DNA of 64,000 bases from assembly GCA_963921825.1 (NCBI GenBank), contig OY997594.1, positions 68,123,675 to 68,187,674 of the forward strand. Direction: 5' to 3'. This DNA comes from Erodium maritimum (Eukaryota; Streptophyta; Magnoliopsida; Geraniales; Geraniaceae). Below are positions 10,782 to 20,963 of this stretch, in pieces. Positions within the stretch are counted from its first letter, which is position 1. Each line of letters begins with the position of its first letter. The notes below the pieces were generated by a model, which made no database searches, was not told the origin of the DNA, and saw only the letters and a program-made list of their open reading frames with translations. The position numbers and the translations under genes were made by a program.

Positions 10782-11899
10782 TAACCTCCGGATCCCTTCT
10801 CAGCACGACTTGGGAAAGGGATCGAAGGCGCTCCGCTACATCACCACCGCATGCGGTGGCTTGACCGTGATCCCACCCGTTCTCTTGCTCTACGAATCAC
10901 CAGTTTCACCAGGAAGTTGAGAATGGCTTCGTGAAGTGTTGCCGTGGTTCAATCATAAGAACACTTGTTGGCTCCGACAAGCAGGCCATGTCTGCTACGT
11001 AGCCTCGTCGGGTTAAATAAGTACCAAACGGGAGAGCGGGACGTTGTTGAGGAGACACGTCTCGTCCTAATAGGATCTAAAAGAACTCGATCCCAAACCT
11101 CCTTCTTTTCTTAGGGACCTCCTTGGATACATGACTTCATCCTTACCCTCATTCCTAAGGGTCTCCATCGAGAGACCAACATATTCGTTAGAAAAACATG
11201 TCTATCTGAGTTGAGTTATGAAAAGTGCAAGCAGTAGGAGTGCAAGCAAAGGGACCACACCCTCAGACTTACCTAGATTAGCTGGCATGTTATTTTCAGG
11301 GTAAGCCCTTCGGGGCTGTCCGCGTTGCCTCATTCTTCCCGTTTGATATTAATCATGTTATCGTTCATCCCGTATTAACCTTAACCCTTGCTTCCCTAGC
11401 TTTGCTCTCTCTCTTTTCCCTACTCCTGTTTATTCTTCATTTCTTTTCAATCGTCGTCTTAGCCAACAAACTCTCTCTTCTAATCTTATTGTTAGAGTTC
11501 ACTGTTCAATTTTTCGTTTAAGTGACAACATATCATTGTTTGCACGGGCTTCGACATCGACATTAAGGACCACGAGACAAGACGCCGACTTCAACATATG
11601 TGGTTGGCAGAGCTTGACGAAGGCAACAGATGCCTTGGCATCGCCCGGTAGTTCTTCAAGGGGTCTATTTTAGGCTACAAGATAAATAGACATTCACTAA
11701 TATTTTGCAAATACGTGAGAAACTAGATGATTAACTCACCTAAAAGTGCAAGATGATAGTTTACCTAAATAATGATTTTTGTATTCTAAAGGAGTTTTCA
11801 TTACTTCAGTTTTTGTCTATTGACTGTTCAGTTTATAGAAGATTTTGCTTATAACCATTACTTATCAACCGGCTGTTTTTTTTCTTCTTCCTTGAGAGT
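10782..11899. other. Spacer between the DUF247 genes
   Basis: No recognised gene. The stretch 10790-11100 reads as a broken frame on the plus strand (a GSKALRYITTACGGLTVIPP-like run) that I cannot assign. A pyrimidine tract followed by AG (about 11874-11896) just upstream of DUF247-2 is a plausible splice acceptor. Confidence 0.35.
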
Positions 11900-11962
11900 G
11901 AGATAATTAGTGAGGGGCAATCAGGCGAAGAGCTGGTAAAGAATAAGGAGTACACGATATGG

Positions 11963-13225
11963 ATGCAATCCATGGTGGAGGAGTTGAACGATGCACCGAC
12001 GGGGACGAACAAGAGCAGCATTTATAGGGTTCCAACTGCCCTTCGCCAGGTGAATGAAGATGCCTACAACCCACACATCATCTCGATTGGTCCTTTCCAT
12101 CACGGCCAAGAAAGTCTGCAAGCTATGGAGCATCACAAGTTGCGCTACGCGTCATTGTTTTTTTCCAGGATCTGCCCAGAAGGATCATCCAAGACGCTAG
12201 AAGCTGTACTCGTCGAGTGTTCGAAAGAAATGTTGCAATCAGTAGACAAAGTGCGCGGTTGCTATGCAGAAAGCGTTGGCTTTAGCTCGTACAAGCTCGC
12301 CAAGATCATGTTGCTCGACGGATGTTTTATTATTGAGCTTTTCATCCGCTGCCATGGGAAAAAACACCTTGACGATCCCATACTGGGTAATGCCATGACG
12401 TTCTTGACCCTCCAGCGCGACCTGGCCCTTCTCGAGAATCAAATACCTTACACGGTGCTTCGATCTTTGTTCGCTATGGTAGAAGACTCGGATCCACCAT
12501 ACTCCCTTAATTCACTGGCTCTCGGGTTCTTCGAATACACTCTAAACTTAAAAGAAGGTTCCTTGCAGGACCGCCACCGGGGGCAGTCCTGCAAGCACCT
12601 TCTGGACCTATTGCTCGGGTGCTACCTCCCCTCCGTGGACGCCAAGCCCAAGAGCCAAAGGGATCAGAGGGAGGAAGCACCCGCGCATTCAGCTTCGGCC
12701 CTTGCCGAAGCTGGAATAACTTTCCAAAAGGCATCCTCGGATGCCTTAATGGATGTGAGTTTTGAGAATGGAGTGTTCCAAATCCCTTCCTTGTGTATTC
12801 ACGAATCTACGCATTCGCTCTTCAGAAACTTCATCGCCTTCGAGCAATGTTGTCCCGTTAACAACGGCAACTTGTTCACTGCCTACATGGTGCTACTGGA
12901 TCACCTCATTGACCGTCCAGAGGACGTGAAATTGCTCGAGGAGGCGAAGATCATCAAAAACAGTTTGGGTGTGCGGGACGATATATCCAATCTCTTCAAC
13001 GACATATGCAAAAACGTTGTCTATGAAGATTACTACTTTACGGATTTGTGCCATAGAGTGGATACACGATATAAGGCCTCATGGCACAGATTGATCGCGT
13101 CCTTCAAACACACCTACTGCCACACTCCATGGAAGTGCATATCTTTATTTGTCGGTACTATGATTCTTATCTTCACTGCGCTTCAGACAATTTACACTCT
13201 TCTAGGTTATTATAATCAGGGTTGA
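11963..13225 (+). CDS. DUF247 protein 2, membrane-anchored, 420 aa
   Basis: Intact 420-residue frame with the whole DUF247 pattern: SIYRVP (19-24), SIGPFHHG (41-48), MEHHK (55-59), LDGCFIIEL (about 118-126), LLENQIPY (about 156-163), NFIAFEQ (about 289-295), then a W-x-RLI tail and one hydrophobic helix at about 390-415 (KCISLFVGTMILIFTALQTIY). The family places the bulk of the protein on one side of the membrane with this C-terminal anchor. The ATG at 11963 aligns with Met10 of DUF247-1. The frame is open back to about 11890 without an ATG, behind a pyrimidine tract plus AG, so a short 5' exon is possible. The molecular role of DUF247 proteins is not settled. Direct tandem neighbour of 8745-9929. 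Confidence 0.88.
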   Translation: MQSMVEELNDAPTGTNKSSIYRVPTALRQVNEDAYNPHIISIGPFHHGQESLQAMEHHKLRYASLFFSRICPEGSSKTLEAVLVECSKEMLQSVDKVRGCYAESVGFSSYKLAKIMLLDGCFIIELFIRCHGKKHLDDPILGNAMTFLTLQRDLALLENQIPYTVLRSLFAMVEDSDPPYSLNSLALGFFEYTLNLKEGSLQDRHRGQSCKHLLDLLLGCYLPSVDAKPKSQRDQREEAPAHSASALAEAGITFQKASSDALMDVSFENGVFQIPSLCIHESTHSLFRNFIAFEQCCPVNNGNLFTAYMVLLDHLIDRPEDVKLLEEAKIIKNSLGVRDDISNLFNDICKNVVYEDYYFTDLCHRVDTRYKASWHRLIASFKHTYCHTPWKCISLFVGTMILIFTALQTIYTLLGYYNQG

Positions 13226-13260
13226 ATATTCTTTAGTTCCCTCTTGGTGTGGTCATGTCT

Positions 13261-13266
13261 AATAAA
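13261..13266 (+). terminator. Poly(A) signal of DUF247-2
   Basis: AATAAA lies 36 bp after the stop codon of DUF247-2, followed by T-rich sequence. Confidence 0.45.
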
Positions 13267-13535
13267 ATATTTGTGAACTTTTCTTTTTGAATGAGATTGA
13301 AAAACTAATAATACGACTTGCAATGATTATTATGTTTTTCCATATTTATATTTAGGGAACGTTTTATTTTTTTTGAGCGAAAGGTGAAATATTATAACTT
13401 TTAAAATCGACTACATTATTGTGCATGCTCCTCGACTATGGAAGATAAGTATGAATGCGCAATGGTTCACTGAGCCTTTTTATATCAGAACCGTCACAGA
13501 CGATATTTTGATGCCGCACGGGCAAGGACAGAAGA

Positions 13536-13536
<1 letters not shown>

Positions 13537-13569
<33 letters not shown>
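13537..13569. repeat. 33-base G homopolymer
   Basis: Uninterrupted run of 33 G, preceded by GAAGAC and followed by AGAGCTC. One of several long G/C runs in the window. Confidence 0.9.
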
Positions 13570-13570
<1 letters not shown>

Positions 13571-13759
13571 GAGCTCAACAATAGTGATGGTGGGAGACAA
13601 AGCATCATCTAGGGACCCCTCCGATGGTCAGTTCTTGATGCTCCCCTCCCTAGAGAAACAATCGATTCTCTGTTCGACAGTCATTGATCCTGCAAAGACA
13701 AACTCAAATTAAAAAAAAATAAGAATGACCCTTTCGATTAGCTAGATCCATAATAGTGA

Positions 13760-14045
13760 AAGGAGTCGATGCGGTTGCGGTAGTGGAGGCCGGGGAGAAG
13801 GACGCGCCGACTGCGACTGCAAATTGGGCGACGGCGACTTCAGGGGCGACTCTAGAGATGGCGGCGGCATCCGAGACGGAGGCGACATTAGAAGCGGCGA
13901 CGACAGCAGGGACGACGGCGGCGACATTAGAAGCGGCGACGACAGAAGGGACGACGGCGGATTCAAGGATAGCGGCGACAACATTAATGACGGCGACTGT
14001 AAAGACGAAAACCCGCGAGACGACGAAGAGATTGGAGACAACGAT
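13760..14045. repeat. GC-rich minisatellite (GCGACGAC-type)
   Basis: Degenerate short tandem repeats built from GGCGAC/GACGAC units. One longer unit, GCGGCGACATTAGAAGCGGC followed by GACGACAG, is repeated at about 13915 and partly at 13885. Open frames on both strands (Asp/Gly-rich and Ser/Pro-rich) follow from the repeat and are not taken as genes. Confidence 0.6.
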
Positions 14046-14059
14046 GTATGTCGTGTAAA

Positions 14060-14820
14060 ATTGGTTATGAGTTTCAGAACCCGAGCCTTGTCATGCGGAT
14101 CACAAGGAAAAGCAACCCTATTGCATCATGTTCGTCATCCCCAAAACGCAATTGTTTTTTTTTCATTATTTAAATTTTGATAAATATGTAGAACAAATAG
14201 TAATATAAGAACACAGTTTTATTTGTACAAAATAAATGAGAATCAAAGACTTTATTAAAATTTATAGAAAAAATAATGAATATTTTTATATGATTAAAAC
14301 TCTAAAATAATAAAATATAATAATAATTATGAATTAGTTACAAAATTAAATATATTATTATTTAATAATTATAATATTAATAAATTATTAATGAATTGGT
14401 GATAAAGGATAAAATAGTCCGTCAACATATATGAATAAGTTCATTTAGATGTAAAACAAAAAAAAAATTATTATTTTATGTCTTGCTGTTAGATCTTACT
14501 AATCGAAGTCTGTAATTAATATTTTAAGTTTTTTTATTTAATATTTCAATTAGTGAATAGTTTATGTCTAACAAAAAAAATGAAAATTTTCTATTTTTAA
14601 CTCTTAAAAGTGATATGAAAATAAAATTAAAAATATTACAACAAATATCATTCAACGGGAAGTGCGTACTTCAAGAGAGAAGAAATCAAATAGAAACATA
14701 CCCTTAACCTTAAAGTTGTGAGAACCCATCAAAGTCATCCTTTTCATAAATGGATGGATGAGATGCAATTGAGTTTTTGACTTGTTGACTGCAAAAACAC
14801 AACACTTTTTAGTATGTGGT
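14060..14820. other. AT-rich intergenic, nothing recognised
   Basis: Very AT-rich, with many homopolymer A and T runs. No frame or known repeat stands out. Confidence 0.5.
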
Positions 14821-14829
14821 AGTGGCTTT

Positions 14830-15610
14830 TTAGTAAAACTATCATATTATTTTTTACCAATTAACTACTTTAATCTTTACCTCTTCATTTGAACATTGAT
14901 CGGCTTCAAACGTGCACCAATATTTTAATTTTTTTCATGACTTTTCTATCAAGATCATTGATGAATATATTTTGAAGCAAGAAAAAAGATAGTTAATTAT
15001 GGGCTAATTTTTTAAAATATATATATATATATCTGGGTGATTTTTATCAAAACTGAATACTACTTTTATCAACACAAGTTGTATCCACATGGAACACTTT
15101 TTTTATCACCTCATTTTCTAAAATTGAACATGATTCTTATCACCTCGTCTCTTGTTTTTATATCCTTTGTACATGTTTTTTATCATCTCATCACATGTTT
15201 TTATAATCACTGAACACTAGTTTTATCAACACTAAACGCTAGTTTTATTAATACTAAACTCTAGTTTATCACGCTTATTATCAAAATTGAACATGATTTT
15301 TATCACATCATCACTTGCTTTTTTATCATCTCAGTGCGTGTGTTTTATCAACATTTAACACTAGTTTATCACCTGGATATGAAATATTTATTAGTAAAGA
15401 TTTATCAACAGTCAACACTATTTTTATCACCATGATAAAAAAAATTCGTGATTAAAAATATATTCAAAATGATACTTGATAGATAGCCCTTGAAAAACTA
15501 AAAGTATTGGCGTATGTTTGAAGTTAATCGGAGTTCAAACGAATCGAGAATGATTAAATTAATAAATTGGTGAAGAAAAAATGGGCACTTGTCCACATGA
15601 CACCATGTTA
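14830..15610. mobile_element. AT-rich element with long imperfect terminal inverted repeats
   Basis: The left arm (about 14845-14980) and the right arm (about 15445-15595) are inverted copies. For example, CTTCAAACGTGCACCAATA (14906) pairs with TATTGGCGTATGTTTGAAG (15505), and TCTATCAAG (14946) pairs with CTTGATAGA (15475). The interior has many copies of TTTTATCA/TTTTTATCAAC at irregular spacing. No coding frame. Outer ends and TSD could not be fixed. A MULE-like or other TIR MITE is the best guess. Confidence 0.45.
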
Positions 15611-15795
15611 TTACAATCTTGCCCTTGCTTATGTGAGAAATGATGAAATTGGTGTATATTTTGGGTGTGTTAGGGGTGATAATGTGACATCATGGTGAAT
15701 ATTAGATCTTAAGTGTGTATGGTTAGGATGGACTCACGTAGTTTTTAAGATAAGGAGGTTTCTAGCTAACTTGTCCTCTCTTCCAAGATATTATA

Positions 15796-16046
15796 AAAGT
15801 AAATAATCATATTATTCCAGTTACAGGTGTCATGTTTTGTTTTAAAACCTTGACAATGGGTTATTTTAAATGCTAGAATAATTATTTCTAAGACCTAGTA
15901 ATGAATTTTTGTATGATAAACTGAACCTCCATGCGATTGAAGCATCAAGGAACTCGAACTCGTATACATTGTCCTCCTTGGAAACATCTCGACTACATCT
16001 CCCTTATTCTCCAGCATCTTCCCGAATGTTGTCTAATGGACATGCA
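15796..16046 (-). pseudogene. Carboxylesterase 3' remnant (third copy)
   Basis: This stretch aligns with the 3' flank and last coding part of the two esterase copies at 20964-21938 and 32636-33607. Shared blocks are ATAATCATATTATTCC, CTTGACAA(T/C)GGGTTATTT, ATGAATTTTTGTATGATA, GCATCAAGGAACTC, CTCCAGCATCTTC and the final ATGG(A/T)CATGCAT. On the minus strand it would encode the region from about Asp273-His-Asp to the stop, but many substitutions have destroyed it. It ends abruptly at about 16046, where LINE sequence starts. It is more diverged than the other two copies are from each other, so it is an older member of the same local family. Confidence 0.75.
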
Positions 16047-16523
16047 TTTTTTCCCGTTCAATACTAGGGATGGGATTCGTTCCTCTGGCTCTGGAAGGAT
16101 CTAGTCGTCACCAGAGATATCTAGCGACATCTCCGACTTCGTTTTGAGGGATTTGTTGAGGCCATTACCGTCCAGCTTCAGTACGAGAAGATCCCACACT
16201 TTTTCTATCGATGCGATAGCCTAGATCATCTAAACAGGGATTGCATGACAATTCTGTCAAGGTAGAGCGACATGCAATAAGGTACTCTGATGATCTTTGG
16301 GATCTCGTAGGTATTCAGACCGATGGGTACTTCCAGGCAAATTCAGAAGCACCGTCACATTTATCTATGTGTTGGACCATTAACTTGTACTGGGAACGAC
16401 CCTCTCATCGATCCAACCTTTCATGGGAGCACAACGAGAGACCCCCCGGGAGACATTCCATGCTTCAATACAATTACTACATTAGGGATCGATTTTCCAA
16501 ATTGGAGATCAAAGGAAATCCGA

Positions 16524-16873
16524 CCTACAGTGTTGCCTAATTTACAATTAAGTATGTTTGCCATGTTATCTGAATTAGGAGGATGGGAAGATATCGGGAA
16601 GGGATAGGTAGTATGTAACCCGACTCTGATACTTGTTCGACCTACAGTCTTTCCTAATTAACAACTAAGTATGTTTGCCATGTCATCTGAATTAGGAGGA
16701 TTGGAAGGTATCGGGAAGGGATAGGTAGTATGTAACCCGACTCCGATACTTGTCTGACCTATAGTCTTTCCTAATTTACAACTAAGTATGTTTGCCATGT
16801 AATCTGAATTAGGAGGATGGGAAGGTATCGGAAGGGATAGGTAGTACGTAACCCGACTCCTATACTTGTCCGA
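16524..16873 (+). repeat. 117-bp tandem repeat, three units
   Basis: Units at 16524-16640, 16641-16757 and 16758-16873 (117, 117 and 116 bp). Each begins CCTA(C/T)AGT and contains AAGTATGTTTGCCATGT, GAATTAGGAGGAT and GTAACCCGACTC; a fourth unit starts (CCCGCAGTCTTTCC) and breaks off. It lies within LINE copy A. Confidence 0.85.
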
Positions 16874-17024
16874 CCCGCAGTCTTTCCTAACTTGGGCTAG
16901 TTGGGATTTCAGCTAACCCAACATACAGATCCCAACACAGTGGTATATGCCTCTGCCACCACCTTGACTGCCATTGATACTCAGTTTTCCACAGCTACCT
17001 CGTCCAAAGGATGAGTCATTGATT

Positions 17025-17037
17025 GGGGGGGGGGGGG
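17025..17037. repeat. 13-base G run in LINE A
   Basis: Sits after GATGAGTCATTGATT, the same place as the 29-G run in LINE copy B at 30188-30216. Confidence 0.9.
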
Positions 17038-17988
17038 AACCGACCGACTAGCTTAAAACTAGAAAGGATATCAAATTCCAAAACCCCCCAAACGGGATTC
17101 CCGTCGAGCTAAGAATATGAAGGAACTTGCATGGGACAAAGCTAAGCAAGTATTAACACTCAAAGACACAATCAAAAAGTGGTTTTTTGATCTAATGGAT
17201 GTCGACCATGATGCGAAACATGACTAACTACTAAACAGTATTGTTGGGAGCGATGATGGTTGAGAAGGCATTAGGACAACCCTCTCACCCCGAGTTTGGG
17301 GCCATTTTTCCTGGTCACGCTCCCTACGACGAGGAGTATCTTCAACCAACAAGCCAAGACCACCACCTAATTGGGTATTTAGATATCTACTATTGTTGTT
17401 GTCCCCCTCCTAATCTCTCCTAATAATGTGTATGATAGGAGTTGTTTGTGAAGCCTAGGACACCATTACACCGATGTTCAATGGGAGCATCAGTGTCACG
17501 CCCCAAATCCGATTTTGCCCAGACTCGAGACGTGACTAAATATTTACAGTAAAACCAAAAAAATGATGAAAAAAAATAAAGTTTCCAAATGATATAAATC
17601 CTTCAAAATGTAAAGAGTCACAACTCAAACGGTAAAATACAATCTCCAACATAAAAGAGTGCACGTCTCTAAAACTAGATAAACTCTCAAGCTCCCAAGC
17701 TCCGAGAGTCCAGCTAATACTGCTCCCGCTTAAAACCTGAAACACAACAAAGACAGGAGGGGTGAGCTTACGCTCAGTAGGGAAAATGCATAACCAGGTC
17801 ACCCTTGTTGTTTAATAAATAGGAGTTCACAAGTTCATTCAAATCTTAATAAAACGAGAAACCAAACCGATGATGAAATACGGAGGCAAACCGAATGTTT
17901 AACAATTTTAAAGAGTCAATAATGTTCGTAGGAAAATAAGAGAATCAATGCATTTCTTAAATACTCAATAGAAGATCGAACGTTCAAG

Positions 17989-18393
17989 TAATGCCGTGGG
18001 ACATGAATTCGCCACCCTCCGATCCACAATACTCGTTGTGTCATGTCGGATTTTCCCTCGGTCCAGAGGAGACGCATAACGTCGCAAAGACGTGTAACGT
18101 CGAGAATGCCGGAAACATCCCTAGGAGGACGCATATCATCGGGATTCTCGGAAACGTATCCAAAGGACCATATGTCATCGGGACAAGTAGAATAATGTCG
18201 TGGGACATGTAGTCGCCACCCTCCGATTTACAATACTCTCTGTGTCATATCGGATTTTCCCTCGGTCCAGAGGAGCGCATAACGTCGCAAAGACGTATAA
18301 CGTCGAGAATGCCGGAAACATCCCTAGGAGGACGCATATCATCGGGATTCTCGGAAACGTATCCAAAGGGTCATATGTCATAGGGAACCAAGG
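17989..18393. repeat. Tandem duplication of about 203 bp inside the solo LTR
   Basis: Two units (17989-18192 and 18193-18393) are nearly identical: TAATG(C/T)CGTGGGACATG, CCCTCGGTCCAGAGGAG, AACGTCGAGAATGCCGGAAA, ATCCAAAGG. Confidence 0.85.
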
Positions 18394-18537
18394 TAATGCT
18401 CCCGTAGGACGCATACACTTGGGTGAATCAACCAATAACTAATCCCTACAAGTAAACCATCCAAAAGCTCCACCGAGTCCAGTAACCAATGTCCTGGAGG
18501 ATCCAATAATCAATGCCCCGGAGGGTCCAATCCACCG

Positions 18538-18850
18538 GCTATGATACTACCCCACAGCGGCACTTCCTTCGGTGTAGGTACCATTCCGGATACCGATTAT
18601 GATACTACCCCACACCGGCACTTCCTTCGGTGTAGGTACCATATCGGATACCAAGTTATCATCTTAGGTACTACCTCACACCAACATTCCTCTTTGGTGT
18701 GGGTACCTTATAGGCACTACCCCACCCGCAGTGTGGGTGCCATACCGAATACCAAATTATCAGCTTAGGTACTACCCCACACCAGCATTCCCCTTTGGTG
18801 TGGGTACCTTATAGGCACTACCCCACCCCCAGTGTGGGTGCCATACCGAT
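18538..18850. repeat. Repeats of about 58-60 bp inside the solo LTR
   Basis: Recurring ACTACCCCACA(C/G)CGGCA, TTCGGTGTAGGTACCAT and CCTTATAGGCACTACCCCACC blocks at roughly 60-bp and then 120-bp spacing. Confidence 0.7.
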
Positions 18851-20626
18851 ATAGAAACTAGCTTACGGACTCACAAGAGGGTAATACACTCAACAATCAA
18901 GGAGCAACCAACGCTTAACGAATCACGATCCCATCACAACACACCACAAGAATCACTCATAATCTTACACTTACCAGTTACTTACCAACCATGACCCATC
19001 GGTTCATCGATCACCTGATCGTACCGCTTGGCATAATCAGTCATACTCGATCCCTCATTCAATCATTCAGTCATTCAAGCATTCAAGCACTCAATCAAAC
19101 ACACAATTAAGCAGTCAAGCATTCATTTTTGGTCAAACGAATTATCTAGTTGTATTAGACTCTTTAACTTATCTAAAATTAGGCAACCAAGCATGTGAAC
19201 CTAACACAACAACTAATCCGAGGGCTCATCACGGCCTCTCTACCAGTAAATCAATTCCCAAGTATCGAAAGCGAGTTACACTAGTGATTTACATCCTAAG
19301 CATGCTTACTAGACATGTCCGGTTATTAGTAATTGAAGGACGATTATTCTAGTTATTCGCATCTTATATGCAATTCTAGGACCTTTCCGGTTTTATTAAC
19401 CTAATAGGCATACTAAGCGCTATTTAAACGAGGAGTTAAGACTTTTCCTACCTTGTGGTCTTCCTCTAATACTCTTTTGTCAAGCTCGGTAGTTTCTACT
19501 CCGTTCTTCACACGGGTTCCGGCGTGATATTCGTTCTTCTAGCTCGGGCCCAAGTTCTTGTTCTCGGGCGAAGTCCCGTCTAGGTTTGACAAATAAAATG
19601 TCCAATTAATACCGGTAATTGTCCAAATTAATTTAATTAAACAATTAATTAACCTGAATTTAAAAAAAAATTTCTTTAAAACTGGGTTGACCCGGATCCG
19701 ACCCGGATCCAAGCCCAAACCCAGATCAAGAACCCAGAACCCGGATCTGACCCGGAACCGGTCCAGTCCCGACCCGGACCCGAACCAGATCCGGCTCCAG
19801 CCCGGTCCGAACCCGAGCCCATGTCTGAGCCTGGCCCGAGTCCATACTAGGCTAAGGCCCGTCCCTGGTTGCTGTCTGGTCTGGCCCACGATGCTCCGGC
19901 CTATTAGCTTGTCACGGCCCACACGACCTGACCCAAGCCTTCGTTGGCTCGGTCTGAGATGATGCAACTCCGGCAAAACCAGAGCTCTCCGGCCACCGTC
20001 GACGGTGTTAGGGGAGTTCGAAGGGGCGGCATAAGGGCGGAGGCGAGATTTAAACTCCCGGAAAAACCGTGAACGCAGCGTTCGTGACCCCGACGTGACC
20101 TAGAACTCGGCTTCTTCTCAGATCTGACGAGCTCAGAGTCGCCGGCGATGGTTACGTCTGAACCCGCCTCTAATCGAGCTCGTCTCGAAGGTTTTCAGGT
20201 GCGGTGCGCTCGGGAAGGAAGGGAAAGGGACGAGCGAAGCACCCACCTCTCGAATTGCTGTCGCCGGCGAGGGTTGAACCGGAGAACTCAAACCCAAGGC
20301 GTTCCGGCGAGTTCTTGTCGATTCTGGGGACGGGGCTCGATTGGTACCAAAGAGAGGAAGGGGATGCTGACGAGCGTGTCGGCAAGGGAGGAGAAGATGG
20401 GCGGTGAGGCTCGTTGAGGGATCTGGTTCGCGAGATCGGGAGAGGAAGTGCGAGAGGAGAGGAGGCGCGATGGAGACAAGATTCTAGGGATTCGTGCGCG
20501 TAAATGGGTAGCCGAAGAGACGAGGGTAGGGTTAGGTATGCGGGATGGGCCGCTTGGGCCAGCACAAGGGACTTGGGCTTGGTCTTGTTCCGGCCCAGGC
20601 GTGGGTCTGGCCTGACCAGCCCAATT

Positions 20627-20647
20627 CCCCCCCCCCCCCCCCCCCCC
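20627..20647. repeat. 21-base C run
   Basis: Lies in the solo LTR. On the element's strand it is a G-run after AAAAAAA, as in the gypsy LTR near 63133-63145. Confidence 0.9.
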
Positions 20648-20963
20648 TTTTTTTCTCCTTTCAATTTTCCATTCGTTGCAAAAACATACGTAATGTTTCA
20701 TGTTTCAAAACATTACCCTATCGAAGGAGTGGGTTTTTACAACCAGATTGTAATCTCGACCGTAAAGAATTCATTCTGTTATATTTTGTTTCGACAAGAA
20801 CACTATTGATCAATGAAGTACATCATTTTCAAAAAAAAAACAATCATATTATTCCCATTACAGACGCCATGTTTTACCTAACCTTTTCTTTTTTGTAATC
20901 CACCTATGCGTTTCGTTATCAAGGCTTGACAACACGTTATTTCAAATGCCAGAACAATTAACT

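Larger units (their letters stand above)
17494..20741 (-). mobile_element. Solo LTR of a Ty3/gypsy element, 3.25 kb
   Basis: On the minus strand it starts TGTAAAAACCCACTCC at 20741 and ends GGATTTGGGGCGTGACA at 17494, the same ends as the gypsy element at 59459-64000. The flanking 5-mers ATCAG (17489-17493) and ACCAG (20742-20746) are a 5-bp target duplication with one change. The insertion site is the 3' part of LINE copy A. It contains a 21-C run, direct repeats of about 203 bp (17989-18192, 18193-18393) and repeats of about 58-60 bp near 18540-18850. No internal region remains, as expected for an LTR-LTR recombinant. Old enough to be worn but still with readable ends. Confidence 0.75.
16047..20840 (+). 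mobile_element. LINE copy A, split by a solo LTR
   Basis: Segments 16047-17493 and 20742-20840 form one LINE. The part before the solo LTR ends GTTCAATGGGAGCATCAG and the part after it resumes ATTGTAATCTCGACCGTAAAG. In LINE copy B (32380-32425) the two are continuous. The A-tail is 20831-20840. Near 16160-16240 a decayed ORF1 zinc-knuckle region is visible (VQLQYEKIPHFFYRCDSLDHLNRDC). Frames at 16241-16607 and 17241-17423 are ORF1 remnants. No reverse transcriptase is present. The 5' end abuts an esterase fragment. Confidence 0.7.

Noticed and set aside
10790-11100. A host gene fragment between the DUF247 genes
   Set aside because: The frame is broken and I cannot match it to a family; it may be unrecognised repeat sequence.
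8745-13225. Calling the DUF247 pair a self-incompatibility locus
   Set aside because: DUF247 is a large plant family often found in tandem; no stigma partner gene or diversity evidence is visible here, and the host does not look like a grass.
13742-14180. Ser/Pro-rich or Asp/Gly-rich protein gene at the minisatellite
   Set aside because: Frames are open in several directions because the repeat unit is short and GC-rich; no signal peptide, start context or family match.
16524-16873. CRISPR array
   Set aside because: Units are 117 bp, contiguous and without variable spacers, inside a plant LINE; it is an ordinary tandem repeat.
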